Source: DATJPD01 sp036394195 (lineage in GTDB: Bacteria; Pseudomonadota; Alphaproteobacteria; CACIAM-22H2). Taken from it: 48,159 bases of DNA. A program made the position numbers and the translations under genes. The stretch lies in contig DASWFO010000087.1 of NCBI GenBank assembly GCA_036394195.1, positions 1 through 48,159 on the forward strand, in the 5' to 3' direction. The notes under the pieces are model-generated. The model saw only the letters and a list, made by a program, of their open reading frames with translations. It was not told where the DNA came from and made no database searches. Positions 8,217 through 16,969 of this stretch are shown here, piece by piece. Each line of letters begins with the position of its first letter. The stretch's first letter is position 1.

Positions 8217-9083
8217 TCATTCGGCGGCCTGCGGCAGGGAAGCGGGCCAGAGATGCGTGGCCGGGACGAGGGCTTGGCCGCGCGCCGCCCGTTCCGCCGC
8301 GGGCAGCACATCGCAGGACGGCCACAGGCCGGAGGCGAGACAATCGGCATAGCCCGCCGGATAGGCGCGGGCGCGCATCTTCGCCGCGGCGGTGGCGTGG
8401 TCAAAGGCCAGCGCGTGGTGCTCGATGCGCAGGCCGCCCTCGCCCGCCGCCAGCACCGAAAACCACACAAGCGGCGTGCCGTCATTCGCCGGCAGGCCAA
8501 GCGCTCCGGAATTGTGCCACAGCCGGCCATCGACGATGTCGGTGAACGGCAGGCCGCAATGTCCGGCAACAATGCCGTCGCAGCCGCTGGCCGCGATCTC
8601 CGCCGCCTTCACGGCTGCGGGTGTCGACGCGAAAATGAATCTGTTGATCTGCGTCGTGCTGCCGTGGACCGCCGCCAGCCGGCGGCCGCCGAGGGTGAAC
8701 TCGAGGCGCCGCGGCAGGCCGCCCATCCAGCGCTTCGCGTCGTCGTTGAGATCGCGGCGGGTGGCGGTGAACCACTGGTCCGAGAGTGCCGCACAGGCGG
8801 TTCCGTCTTCGAAGCCGCAGCCGCAATCGGCGGCGTCGGCGGCCAGCGCCTCCTCGCAATTGCCCATGACCACCGCGCAGCCCCAATCCCGGATCAGATC
8901 GACGGCGGCCTGCGGATCGGCGCCATACGCGACGACGTCGCCGGTGCAGATCGTCTGCGACGGCGGGATGTCACGCTCGCGCGCCACTCTTCGCAGAGCT
9001 TCCGTCGCCTCGAGATTGCCGTATGGGCCGCCGAAGATAAGGACGGGGCCGGCGAGCACACCCAGCGAATCTACGAGCGTCAT
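8217..9083 (-). CDS. Metallophosphoesterase-fold protein with degenerate active site
   Basis: This is a 288-residue protein starting at ATG 9083; the frame is open to 9314, but that part overlaps the upstream gene. Its fold follows the YfcE/MJ0936-type phosphoesterases: GDVVAYGADP (D49), MGNCEEAL, AVHGS, GHCGLP and HNSGALGLP. However, the first motif, normally D-x-H-G-N, reads G19-P-Y21-G-N. The GHTH motif reads GHCG. GNHD reads GNCE; a Cys there does occur in this subfamily. A CGC cluster follows near residue 87. Metal binding is therefore likely altered or lost. The start codon overlaps the radical SAM stop (ATGA), so the two are translationally coupled. Function unknown. Confidence 0.8.
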   Translation of the reverse strand: MTLVDSLGVLAGPVLIFGGPYGNLEATEALRRVARERDIPPSQTICTGDVVAYGADPQAAVDLIRDWGCAVVMGNCEEALAADAADCGCGFEDGTACAALSDQWFTATRRDLNDDAKRWMGGLPRRLEFTLGGRRLAAVHGSTTQINRFIFASTPAAVKAAEIAASGCDGIVAGHCGLPFTDIVDGRLWHNSGALGLPANDGTPLVWFSVLAAGEGGLRIEHHALAFDHATAAAKMRARAYPAGYADCLASGLWPSCDVLPAAERAARGQALVPATHLWPASLPQAAE

Positions 9084-10039
9084 GAGCGGGTGCAGGAACC
9101 GCCACCCAACACGCAGAACTTGGCGCAATGGGGATGATTGAGCGCCACCGATCCCGCGGCGTCGGCAAGCGTGTGGCCGAGCTCGAATTGCGGATCGTCG
9201 GGCAGCAGGGTGCAGGCGACGACGGCCGGGCGCTCGGCGCCGCGGCGCTTCACCACCATGCGCGAGGTGGCGCACATCATCGCGTCGGGCGATTTGTTCA
9301 GGATGCCCCAGCACGCCTCGGTGATCTCGGGCACGTCCGCCGTCGGATCCATTTCCGGAAAGATCACGAGCCGCACGGGGTCGGTGGCGTCGATCGGAAT
9401 CGCCTGGTCGGCGAACAGACGGGCGAAGCCGCGCCGTAGCTCGGCCTCGGTCTGGCCGGTGAAGCTGCGGGCCGCGACATGGACGTTGAAGCCCCCCGCG
9501 ACCAGCCAGCGCAGGCCCGCCAGCATCGGCGCCCAGCTGCGGTCGCCGCGCTCATATTCGTGCATGTCCCGGGTGTAATGATCGACCGATACGCGAATGA
9601 TCAGCCGCTCGCCGCCAAGATCCTTCGCCGCGAGAAGGGCCCCGGCCATTTTCATCATCGGCCGCATCGCGTTGGTCAGCACCAGGACACGAAAGCCGCG
9701 CGACAGGCACATCTCCAACATGGCCGGGAGCTCGGGGTTCATGAACGGCTCGCCGCCGGTGAAGCCGATCTCCTCGGTGGGCAGGCCGTCGCGCGCGATC
9801 TCGTCGAGATAGGTGCCGACGTCAGCGGCACTCAGATAGGACAGGCGGTCGTTGGTGGGCGAAGATTCGATGTAGCAGTTGCGGCAGGTGAGATTGCACA
9901 AAGTGCCGGTGTTGAACCACAAGGTCCGCAAGCGCTTCAGCGCCACGCGCGCCCGGCGCTCGCCCTTGGCGGTCACGGCCGGGTCGCGGAACTTGCGCGG
10001 GTCGAGCTGGGGCTTTTCGGCAACGGCGGGCGGCGACAT
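9080..10039 (-). CDS. Radical SAM protein of unknown specificity
   Basis: This is a 319-residue protein. The [4Fe-4S]-binding motif C48-x3-C52-x2-C55 (CNLTCRNC) follows WFNTGTL. EIGFTGGEPFMNPE is the GGE motif that contacts S-adenosylmethionine. VLTNAM and IIRVSVDHY follow, as in the MoaA/SPASM-type group. The C-terminus has C305, C309 and C316 (CAKFCVLGGGSC), possible ligands for an auxiliary cluster. It is the first gene of a two-gene unit with the degenerate phosphoesterase. The substrate is not apparent; no peptide precursor is visible nearby. Confidence 0.85.
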   Translation of the reverse strand: MSPPAVAEKPQLDPRKFRDPAVTAKGERRARVALKRLRTLWFNTGTLCNLTCRNCYIESSPTNDRLSYLSAADVGTYLDEIARDGLPTEEIGFTGGEPFMNPELPAMLEMCLSRGFRVLVLTNAMRPMMKMAGALLAAKDLGGERLIIRVSVDHYTRDMHEYERGDRSWAPMLAGLRWLVAGGFNVHVAARSFTGQTEAELRRGFARLFADQAIPIDATDPVRLVIFPEMDPTADVPEITEACWGILNKSPDAMMCATSRMVVKRRGAERPAVVACTLLPDDPQFELGHTLADAAGSVALNHPHCAKFCVLGGGSCTRS

Positions 10040-10147
10040 CGCAAGTCTCTCGGGCGAAAATGTCGGGTGTAACGTCGAAACTTCGCCCTAACATCGCACT
10101 AAGTTACGGAACAGGCGAAATAAAATATGCGTGTTCGGGCGGGCCTA

Positions 10148-10168
10148 CGGGGGCGCCGGCCGCCCCCG
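10148..10168. other. GC hairpin upstream of tRNA-Gly
   Basis: Perfect 8-bp arms (CGGGGGCG / CGCCCCCG) with a 5-nt loop lie just before the tRNA promoter -35 hexamer. They could insulate the tRNA from transcription entering from the left. There is no U-tract, so a terminator role is uncertain. Confidence 0.4.
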
Positions 10169-10169
10169 C

Positions 10170-10198
10170 TTGTCAGCACCGCGGCGGTTCCTTATAAA
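10170..10198 (+). promoter_or_regulatory. Promoter of tRNA-Gly
   Basis: TTGTCA (10170-10175), a 17-bp spacer and TATAAA (10193-10198) lie 10 bp before the mature tRNA 5' end. This is a near-consensus sigma-70-type promoter. Confidence 0.75.
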
Positions 10199-10208
10199 AA
10201 TCAGCGGC

Positions 10209-10282
10209 GCGGGTGTAGCTCAATGGCAGAGCAGAAGCTTCCCAAGCTTACGACGAGGGTTCGATTCCCTTCACCCGCTCCA
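10209..10282 (+). tRNA. tRNA-Gly (anticodon CCC), CCA encoded
   Basis: The 74-nt gene folds as a full cloverleaf. The acceptor stem is GCGGGTG/CACCCGC, the D-stem GCTC/GAGC, the anticodon loop TTCCCAA with anticodon CCC, and the T-arm GAGGG-TTCGATT-CCCTT. A discriminator T and genomic CCA (10280-10282) follow. From the anticodon loop to CCA (44 bp) the sequence recurs exactly at 20118-20161, marking this tRNA as an integration target. Confidence 0.97.
10239..10282 (+). repeat. attL-type direct repeat (within tRNA-Gly)
   Basis: This is the 44-bp copy forming the 3' part of the intact tRNA gene. It begins TTCCCAAGC, ends CACCCGCTCCA, and is identical to 20118-20161. The flanking bases differ on both sides. 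Confidence 0.85.
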
Positions 10283-10413
10283 TCTCAAGATCGACGCTTC
10301 GTAATCGACCGCGATTTTGGCCATCCCTCAATCCTGCCAAATCCCAACGCCGCTCCGAGCGGAGTCCGGTAGGCGAGCGGGATGATCGTTTCTCCTACGA
10401 CCTCGTCATGAGG

Positions 10414-10803
10414 CTAAGCGCGCTGGGCCAGCGCGGTCTCGAGGCATTCGACGATGCGATCGCCGTCGCAGGGCTTGGTGAGGAAACAGACGGCGCCGCC
10501 GGCAAGCGCTTGCTCCCGGATGCGATCCTCAGGGAACGCGGTGATGAAGATGATCGGCACCTTCCGGCCTTGATGGGCGAGGGTCCGCTGCAGATCGATT
10601 CCGTTCATGCCGGGCATCTGGACGTCCAGGATGAGGCAATCGGTGAGGTCGATCTCCGGCGAATTGAGAAACGCCTCGGCCGATGCAAAGGCGGCCGCTC
10701 GATATCCAAGCGAGCGCAACAACGTCCAGGTAGCCGAGCGAACGGCTCGATCGTCATCGACAATGGACACGACGGGAATGGCAGGAATGGCAGGCACTGG
10801 CAA
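10414..10803 (-). CDS. Receiver-only response regulator (FixJ-like)
   Basis: This 129-residue protein consists only of a CheY-like receiver domain. The acidic pocket is VDDDR (residues 15-19). The phosphoacceptor is D60 in LILDVQMPG, with T88 in FITAF and K110 in LTKP completing the active site. Sequence style is that of FixJ receivers, but no DNA-binding domain follows. It could be a phosphate relay or sink, or act by protein contact. It is divergent from the PAS histidine kinase at 11102, its likely partner. It is the first gene inside the island. Confidence 0.88.
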   Translation of the reverse strand: MPVPAIPAIPVVSIVDDDRAVRSATWTLLRSLGYRAAAFASAEAFLNSPEIDLTDCLILDVQMPGMNGIDLQRTLAHQGRKVPIIFITAFPEDRIREQALAGGAVCFLTKPCDGDRIVECLETALAQRA

Positions 10804-11101
10804 GACCTGGGGTCAGGTTCCGCGCGGGACCACTATACACAAGTTTATTTCCTTCGGGTAATGGGATTGGTTCGGAGCGCCTCGACCATCCGCACTGGTC
10901 TCGCCAAGGAGCGGGCCCACGCTTATTTGATCCGGCGCAGGATCGAGCGCGCTCATAGGTTGCTTCTTCCGCCGGAGAAGCGGCCGGCTTTGGGCGATGC
11001 GGCGCACTCGGGCCGAACGGGGACACCGACGCGGTAACGTTCGTCGGTCCTTGCCAATCCGATCTTCGTAAATTACCGTTGTTGGCACGATCATAAGTTG
11101 G
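10804..11101. other. Divergent intergenic region in the island
   Basis: These 298 bp between the receiver gene and the PAS kinase should hold both promoters. No coding frame here looks real. I see no clear -35/-10 pair and no perfect palindrome. TTGGCAC at 11084-11090 resembles a sigma-54 -24 element but lacks a matching -12 GC. Confidence 0.5.
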
Positions 11102-12406
11102 GTGCCTATCGCCGATTCAGCGTCAAGCCGCGGAAGTTCCGTACGCACTCCAATGCCGCAACGAGAACTTGAAGAGCACTATGCCGAGCTGATGTGCGAG
11201 ATCAACGCCGTCGAGGCGGATCTCGCAAATGCGGAGGCGCACAGCCGCTTCGCCGATGTCAGGCGGCGGATTGAAATTCTCTATGAGATGCTGCGAGAAA
11301 ACCGTTTGCTTTTGGAGACGGTACTGGAAAACAGCGCGGCGAATATCTACGCCAAACGGAAAGATGGCCGGTATATCTACATCAACCGCGAGATGGAAAT
11401 CACATGCAATGTGACGCGGGAGCAAGGTATCGGCAGAACGGACTTCGAACTGTTTCCATTGGACATCGCCCAGCAGTACCGAAGCAACGACGTCAATGCC
11501 ATGATGACGGGCAAGCTGTGCGAGTCCGAGGAGACGGTACAAGCGCCCCACGGCGAACGGGTCGTTCTCTCCAAGAAGGTACCGCTGGTTTCGCGTACCG
11601 GCGAAATCGAGGGGATTTGCGGCATCTCAACCGACATCACACACCTCCGGCAGACCGAATTGGCCCTGCGAGAAGCGATCGCGAGGCTGGAGCGGGAGCG
11701 AGATAACAAGCTACTGAACATCGAAGCCGTTACGGCTTCAATCGCGCACGAAGTGCGCCAGCCCTTAGCCGCCATCGCGACAAACGGGAGTGCGGCACGG
11801 CGATATCTTGGACGGACGCCGCTCGATGTCGACGAGCTGCGCGCAATTCTCGATAACATCATAAGGGACTGCCGCCACGCGGGCGACGTGTTCGACGGCA
11901 TCATAACCTTGTTCCGGAGAGTCGATCAGGCCAGAGTACCGGTCGACGTCAGCGAGATTGCCCGTGAAGTACTGCAGTCGTTGCGAGGAGAGTTGACGGA
12001 TCACGGCATCGCGACACATACGGAGCTTACCTCCGGACTGCCGCTTGTGTACGGCCATCAGGGTCAATTGCGACAGGTCATCTCGAACCTGATCCACAAT
12101 GCGATCGAAGCAATGGACGACACGGCGGGTCGAGGTCGGGCGCTGTGGGTGAAAACAGCCCCGCATGGCGGTGATGCGATTATGATCTCGGTGGAGGATT
12201 CAGGACGGGGAATCGATCCCGACCAATTGAACGCCATATTCGACGCGTTCGTTACGACAAAGGCGCGTGGGATGGGACTGGGACTGGCCATTTGCCGCAT
12301 GATCGTTCAGCGTCATGGCGGTCAAGTTTCTGCGTCGTCAGATGGCAAGAGCGGCTCGCGATTCCAATTCGTTCTGCCGATCGAACTTACGGAACACGCA
12401 CACTGA
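11102..12406 (+). CDS. Soluble PAS-domain histidine kinase (FixL-like)
   Basis: This is a 434-residue sensor kinase with a GTG start. The N-terminus (about 20-80) is a predicted helical coiled region. A PAS domain spans about 75-195 (NIYAKRKDGRYIYINR; GICGISTDIT is its PAC end). HisKA carries the phosphorylated H216 in IAHEVRQPLAAI. HATPase_c has N-box SNLIHNAIEAM, G1 VEDSGRGI and G2 GMGLGLAICRMIV. No membrane segment or signal peptide is visible, so it senses an internal cue. No haem-ligand evidence was established. It is paired divergently with the receiver-only regulator. Confidence 0.92.
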   Translation: MPIADSASSRGSSVRTPMPQRELEEHYAELMCEINAVEADLANAEAHSRFADVRRRIEILYEMLRENRLLLETVLENSAANIYAKRKDGRYIYINREMEITCNVTREQGIGRTDFELFPLDIAQQYRSNDVNAMMTGKLCESEETVQAPHGERVVLSKKVPLVSRTGEIEGICGISTDITHLRQTELALREAIARLERERDNKLLNIEAVTASIAHEVRQPLAAIATNGSAARRYLGRTPLDVDELRAILDNIIRDCRHAGDVFDGIITLFRRVDQARVPVDVSEIAREVLQSLRGELTDHGIATHTELTSGLPLVYGHQGQLRQVISNLIHNAIEAMDDTAGRGRALWVKTAPHGGDAIMISVEDSGRGIDPDQLNAIFDAFVTTKARGMGLGLAICRMIVQRHGGQVSASSDGKSGSRFQFVLPIELTEHAH

Positions 12407-12942
12407 CGTGTGGGATCGGATGTCGGAATGAACCGACAACGTCCACGCGGCTGTTGCTCTCGCCGAGATGACAGCCAAGCGAAGACGACGATTTTGAGCG
12501 TCCGTCACATGCCGCAAGCCGGCTTGGCTTAATGAGGCATGAGCACGCGGACGCAGCGGTTTGCCGTCCGCTGGGTTGATCGGCCTGGCTCGCCCTGCGC
12601 GCATGCATCTCTCGGGCATGCCTTAATGATTTCAGGGCGATAGACACTCTGCCAAATTCATGCTTTGTTTTGGTTGCAAGGGTGCCTATGCGGCAAGAAG
12701 TCCGCAGCTATGCGAACCGGGGATGTCGGCGAACGATGTAGCATGCGGCCGCGATTTGAACCGCCGATTGGCCTCGACGCGCGGGTCGTGGCAAGGTCTA
12801 TACCTCCCGGATCGACAATAGGGGCGCCGAGTTCCGGCATGCCAAAATCGGCCTCCCTCGCGTCGTCATCGCGAAAGTTCCGTGGATGCTCCCTGATCAA
12901 CAGGAGACCAAGTCGCTCACTGGCGGCACCCCGGCCGGCCGG
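12407..12942. other. 536-bp gap before the island ABC operon
   Basis: No gene is supported here. Frames on both strands are short, or are shadows running into the ABC ATPase. An alternative upstream ATG for the ATPase lies at 12886. No recognisable transposase remnant, riboswitch or clear promoter was found. Confidence 0.5.
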
Positions 12943-14034
12943 ATGAGCTCGCCCGCCGCCATCGCGCTCGACCGTGTGACCAAGATCTACGACGAGCCTG
13001 TCGTGTCCGGCGTTTCGCTGGAGGTGCAAGAGGGGAGCTTCGTCACTTTGTTGGGTCCTTCCGGCTCGGGCAAGACCACCATCTTGCGAATGATCGGCGG
13101 CTTCCTGCAGCCGACCGCAGGCCGCATCCTTTTCGGCGGTACGGACATGACGGCGCTTCCGCCACACAAACGACCCTGCAATACGATCTTCCAAGACCTT
13201 GGTCTGTTTCCACACATGACCGTCGCGGAGAACGTCGGCTACGGCCTTAAGGTGCGAGGTGTCGATGCCGTGACGCGGCGGAAGCGCACAACCGACATGC
13301 TGGGTGTCGTCGGCCTTGAAGGTTACGAGCGGCGCCGCATGCACCAGCTGTCCGGAGGGCAGCGTCAACGTGTTGCTCTTGCCCGCGCACTGATCTTGGA
13401 CCCTGCCGTTCTCCTGCTTGACGAGCCGCTGACGGGGCTCGACGAACGGCTGCGTCAGCAACTGCGCGACGAGATCGGTCGTCTGCACCGCCGGCTTGGC
13501 GCAACGTTCCTGGCCGTCACTCACAACCAAGATGAGGCATTTTCGCTGAGTGACTGCATTACCATCTTGCGGGCCGGTAGGATCGAACAGAGCGGCACTC
13601 CGCGCGAATTGTTCGAACGACCGGCCAATGCCTTCGTCGCCCGGTTTGTCGGAGTCGACGCAATATTGCGGCCGGAGCGCGTTGAACCTGGCGCCACCGG
13701 CTGGCGCGCGCACGTGGCGGGAAGAGACATCTGTTGCCAACCGCCTGTTCGCCGGGATTCGGGCGAGGGATACGTTCTGCTGCTGCGACCGGAGCGGATC
13801 AGGATCGCACGAGCCAATGAAGGGAGCGATCTCGGGCCCGTCACGGTCATCTCCACCTCCTATAAGGGCCGCGGCGTCGAACTTGAGACGCGGCTGGCCG
13901 ACGGTCAATTTCTCAAATTTCCCGTATCCGCGGATCAGGATGTACCCGTCCCCGGACGAGGCAGCAGCATCGAGATTGTCTGGCAGCCGATGAAACCCCT
14001 TTTGGTGCCGGAAGCGGCGATGGTCGAGTCGTGA
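12943..14034 (+). CDS. Polyamine-type ABC transporter ATP-binding protein
   Basis: This is a 363-residue ATPase of the PotA/FbpC group energising the importer encoded downstream. Walker A GPSGSGKTT is at 38-46, the Q-loop at IFQDLGLFP, signature LSGGQRQRV at 136-144, Walker B VLLLDEPL near 156-163, and H-loop VTHNQDEAF. A C-terminal TOBE-type domain (LLRPERIRIA) is typical of polyamine and iron importers. ATG 12943 removes a non-conserved 19-residue extension; no start has a good ribosome site. It is the first gene of a four-gene operon. Confidence 0.92.
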   Translation: MSSPAAIALDRVTKIYDEPVVSGVSLEVQEGSFVTLLGPSGSGKTTILRMIGGFLQPTAGRILFGGTDMTALPPHKRPCNTIFQDLGLFPHMTVAENVGYGLKVRGVDAVTRRKRTTDMLGVVGLEGYERRRMHQLSGGQRQRVALARALILDPAVLLLDEPLTGLDERLRQQLRDEIGRLHRRLGATFLAVTHNQDEAFSLSDCITILRAGRIEQSGTPRELFERPANAFVARFVGVDAILRPERVEPGATGWRAHVAGRDICCQPPVRRDSGEGYVLLLRPERIRIARANEGSDLGPVTVISTSYKGRGVELETRLADGQFLKFPVSADQDVPVPGRGSSIEIVWQPMKPLLVPEAAMVES

Positions 14035-14084
14035 CGATGTAGAACAATGTGCCGATCCACGGTGGCGGCAGGGGAGTGCGAACA

Positions 14085-15254
14085 ATGACCAGGGATGACT
14101 TTTCCCGGCGTATCCGCTCACAACTGACGCGTCGTCGCCTTTTCCAGCACGCGGCGCTTGGCGTCAGCGTGCTCGCGGCCGGGACTTTAGGCCTGCCGCG
14201 CGCCGCGCGAGCGGCGGATGAGATCAATTTTTGGGCCACCGGCACACTCGACATCGGTGACGACGGTTGGAAGACCTTTGAGCGTGAGAGCGGAGTTGAG
14301 GTCAACTTCTCAGACAATGGCAACGACCCCGGCCCTGTCGTGGCCAAGTTGGCCGCCGGCAACGCCAACGACATCTATGACGTCGGGGGACTCCAGGGGG
14401 GCAGTGAGAAGGAGGTGGCGAAACGCGGCTTGATTGCACCGTGGGATCTTTCGCAAATCCCGAACTATGCGAGTTTGTGGCAATCGGCGAAGGACATTCC
14501 GTACTTGAGCTACGAAGGCAAGGTTTATGGGATTCCGAGCGTCATCAATGCCGATTCGATCATCGCCCTCAGGGACAAGGCCGGCAGCGTCGACAGCTAC
14601 GGCGTCATCTTCGACAGGAAGCTGAAGGGCAAGACCGCGATGGAGGACGCGTGGATCAACAGCGCAACCTTTGCTGCAATCTATCTCAAGAACTCCGAGA
14701 ACGCCAAAATTGCGGAGCCTGGCAATCTGACCGCCGAAGAGCTCGGGCTGGTCATGGAATTCCTGATCAAGCACAAGAGGGATGGCCAGTTCCGCACGTT
14801 TTGGAGTGGCTGGGAACAAGGCCTCCAGCTCATCGCAAGCCAAGAGGTTTGGGCGATGACCGGCTGGGAGCCTATCGTTTACGCAGCCCGAGCTCGGGGT
14901 GTCGATTGCTACTACGCCGTGCCCAAGGAAGGCTACGAGGCGTGGGGCAACAATTTGGTGCTGCTCAAAGGCGCGGTCGACCGTGGACTCTCGAGGACGG
15001 CCCACCGATTCGCCAATGCTCTTCTCTCGGGGTTCTATGGGTGCAAGCTTGGCGCGCTGCGCGGCTATTTCGTCCCGACCGACAACAACGTCGCCTATGC
15101 GACGGCCCACTCCGACGATTTCGATCCCGCCAAGGTCGCGGAGTTGGGTGAGCACGTAAAAGCAAAGTTTGCCGGCAGGGTCTATTGGCAGAACACGAGG
15201 CCCGACAACTTCCAGCTTTACGAACAGTGGTGGCAGAGGTTGAGGAACGCGTAG
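14085..15254 (+). CDS. Tat-exported solute-binding protein (PotD-like)
   Basis: This is a 389-residue periplasmic binding protein of the spermidine/putrescine type. The start at 14085 is set by AGGGGAG at 14070-14076. The signal peptide has a twin-arginine motif (RRRLFQ, residues 16-21), a hydrophobic core and an ARAADE cleavage region near 43, so it is probably exported folded by Tat. The mature part opens with INFWATGTLD; SVINADSI and WSGWEQGLQLIA follow. The exact ligand is unknown: polyamine, opine or another amine are possible. Confidence 0.88.
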   Translation: MTRDDFSRRIRSQLTRRRLFQHAALGVSVLAAGTLGLPRAARAADEINFWATGTLDIGDDGWKTFERESGVEVNFSDNGNDPGPVVAKLAAGNANDIYDVGGLQGGSEKEVAKRGLIAPWDLSQIPNYASLWQSAKDIPYLSYEGKVYGIPSVINADSIIALRDKAGSVDSYGVIFDRKLKGKTAMEDAWINSATFAAIYLKNSENAKIAEPGNLTAEELGLVMEFLIKHKRDGQFRTFWSGWEQGLQLIASQEVWAMTGWEPIVYAARARGVDCYYAVPKEGYEAWGNNLVLLKGAVDRGLSRTAHRFANALLSGFYGCKLGALRGYFVPTDNNVAYATAHSDDFDPAKVAELGEHVKAKFAGRVYWQNTRPDNFQLYEQWWQRLRNA

Positions 15255-16139
15255 GTGCGCCTCGACGAAGTCGCCCGTCGACGGCAGAGAACGGCGTTCC
15301 TTCTTGCGCTCCCGTCGCTCGTGGTTTTCGTCGGCATCGGATTTATTCCGCTCGTGCTCATGGCGACATGGAGCTTATGGACCTTCGACGCCGATACTTA
15401 CTGGGTCAAGCCCATTTGGTCTCTCGCCTCCTATGCCGCGCTCCTCGAGGGCGGGCGAGCGACCGTTTTTCTCCGAACGGCGGGCCTGGCTGCCGCGACA
15501 GCGACGATTTCCACGCTCCTTGCCGCTCCGGCCGCCACAGTCGTCGGTCTCTTGAGTGGGCCGCGGCGGGCCACCCTGCTCGTCGCGCTGTTCACCATTC
15601 CGTTCTTCACGAGCGGTCTCGTTCGTGCGTTTGCTTGGCGCCTTGTGCTCGGCCGAGAGGGTATCATCAACGGCGCGCTGACAGGTCTCGGACTCGTGCG
15701 CACGCCCGTCGAGTGGTTGTTGTTCTCTGATTTCGCGGTCGTGCTGGGCATGGTGGCAGCTGACATTCCTTTCGCGATAGTCCCCATCGTGCTCGCATTC
15801 GCGCGGATCGAACCTTCGGTGATCCGCGCCAGCCAAGACCTCGGTGCCGGCTTCTGGATGACGTTCTCGAGCATTGTGCTGCCGCTCATCACGCCGGGAA
15901 TCGTTGCCGGTTTTCTATTCGTCTTTGTTGTCGCCGTCGGCACGTCAATGGAGATCCAGCTTCTTGGTGGCGCGGGCGCTTCTTCCATCTCCGTCATGAT
16001 CAACGACGTGATGCGCGTTGTAAATTTCCCACTCGCGTTCGCGATCGCGACCGTCGTCGTCGTTTTCCTGATCGCCCTCGTCATCGTCGCAGATCGCACG
16101 CTCAAACTTTCCCGCCTCTTCGAACATCTCGGCACATGA
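15255..16139 (+). CDS. ABC transporter permease (PotB-like)
   Basis: This is a 294-residue inner-membrane permease with about six hydrophobic segments. The cytoplasmic coupling loop reads ASQDLGAGFWMTF...IVLPL, the EAA-type motif that contacts the ATPase. It begins with GTG immediately after the stop of the binding protein and overlaps the next permease by 4 nt (ATGA). By order and similarity it is the PotB-type half of a heterodimeric channel. Confidence 0.9.
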   Translation: MRLDEVARRRQRTAFLLALPSLVVFVGIGFIPLVLMATWSLWTFDADTYWVKPIWSLASYAALLEGGRATVFLRTAGLAAATATISTLLAAPAATVVGLLSGPRRATLLVALFTIPFFTSGLVRAFAWRLVLGREGIINGALTGLGLVRTPVEWLLFSDFAVVLGMVAADIPFAIVPIVLAFARIEPSVIRASQDLGAGFWMTFSSIVLPLITPGIVAGFLFVFVVAVGTSMEIQLLGGAGASSISVMINDVMRVVNFPLAFAIATVVVVFLIALVIVADRTLKLSRLFEHLGT

Positions 16140-16969
16140 CACCCGATTCAACCGTCTCGAGCGGTACAAACGGCGGCCGTCTGCTGTTCACGACGATTAC
16201 GATCCTGTCTCTGATAATCATGTACGCACCGGCGCTGTACCTGTTGCTCGCATCGCTGAGCCCAGACGAATGGCTCCGACTTGTCGCGCCGATTCGTTTC
16301 AGCCTTACGTCGTACGTTGCTCTTATCGACGATCGCCGACTCGCGAGCGCGCTCGACGAAAGCGTCCTTGTCGGACTAGCAACGGCGGTGCTGGCAACGC
16401 CAATCGGGCTATCGGCTGCGCTCGCTTATCGGGCGATGACGCGCATGCGAAGCATATTTCTTCTCATCATTTTGTCGGCGACGTTCGTGCCCGGCGCGAT
16501 CGAAGGCCTGGGCTTATCGGTGATCCTGAGACTTGGCCGCATCCACCCTTCCTGGGTCACGGTAACGATTGGGCATCTTCTTTGGACCCTGCCCTTTGCA
16601 GTGACGGTGTCGCTCATCGGCCTGTCGGCAGTCAAAGAAAGCGCCTTCGAGGCTGCGCGCGATCTTGGCGCCGGCCCAGTGCGCGCCTTCGTCGACGTGA
16701 CCCTGCCGCTCATGCGCGGAAGTCTCATCTCCAGCTTCGTTTTCTCGTTTCTCCTCTCGCTGAACGAGCACGCGCGCGCCTACTACTTGATCGGTCGCCA
16801 AAACACGCTTCCACTCTACATGTTTGGTGCTATGAATTCCGGCGCCTCGCCGACGATCTACGCCTTTGCCGGCGCCATAATCGTCGTGTCCTTCGCAGCC
16901 GTCGCGCTGATTTTCTTCGAAGCGACACGACGACAGAAGCGAAGCGGCGACGGACAAGACAAACGATAA
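16136..16969 (+). CDS. ABC transporter permease (PotC-like)
   Basis: This is a 277-residue permease, the second half of the channel. It has several hydrophobic segments (first at about 18-42) and the coupling loop EAARDLGAGPVRAFVDVTLPLM. The C-terminus is short and basic (RRQKRSGDGQDKR). Its ATG overlaps the preceding stop. It closes the operon ATPase, binding protein, permease, permease. Confidence 0.9.
   Translation: MTPDSTVSSGTNGGRLLFTTITILSLIIMYAPALYLLLASLSPDEWLRLVAPIRFSLTSYVALIDDRRLASALDESVLVGLATAVLATPIGLSAALAYRAMTRMRSIFLLIILSATFVPGAIEGLGLSVILRLGRIHPSWVTVTIGHLLWTLPFAVTVSLIGLSAVKESAFEAARDLGAGPVRAFVDVTLPLMRGSLISSFVFSFLLSLNEHARAYYLIGRQNTLPLYMFGAMNSGASPTIYAFAGAIIVVSFAAVALIFFEATRRQKRSGDGQDKR

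Noticed and set aside
10127..10372. Short open frame spanning the tRNA
   Set aside because: It overlaps a perfect tRNA-Gly cloverleaf and its promoter.
11084..11101. Possible sigma-54 promoter (TTGGCAC) before the PAS kinase
   Set aside because: The -12 GC at the required spacing is missing.
12658..14121. 487-codon minus-strand frame opposite the island ATPase
   Set aside because: It is antisense to an ABC ATPase with all motifs; no domain is recognisable.
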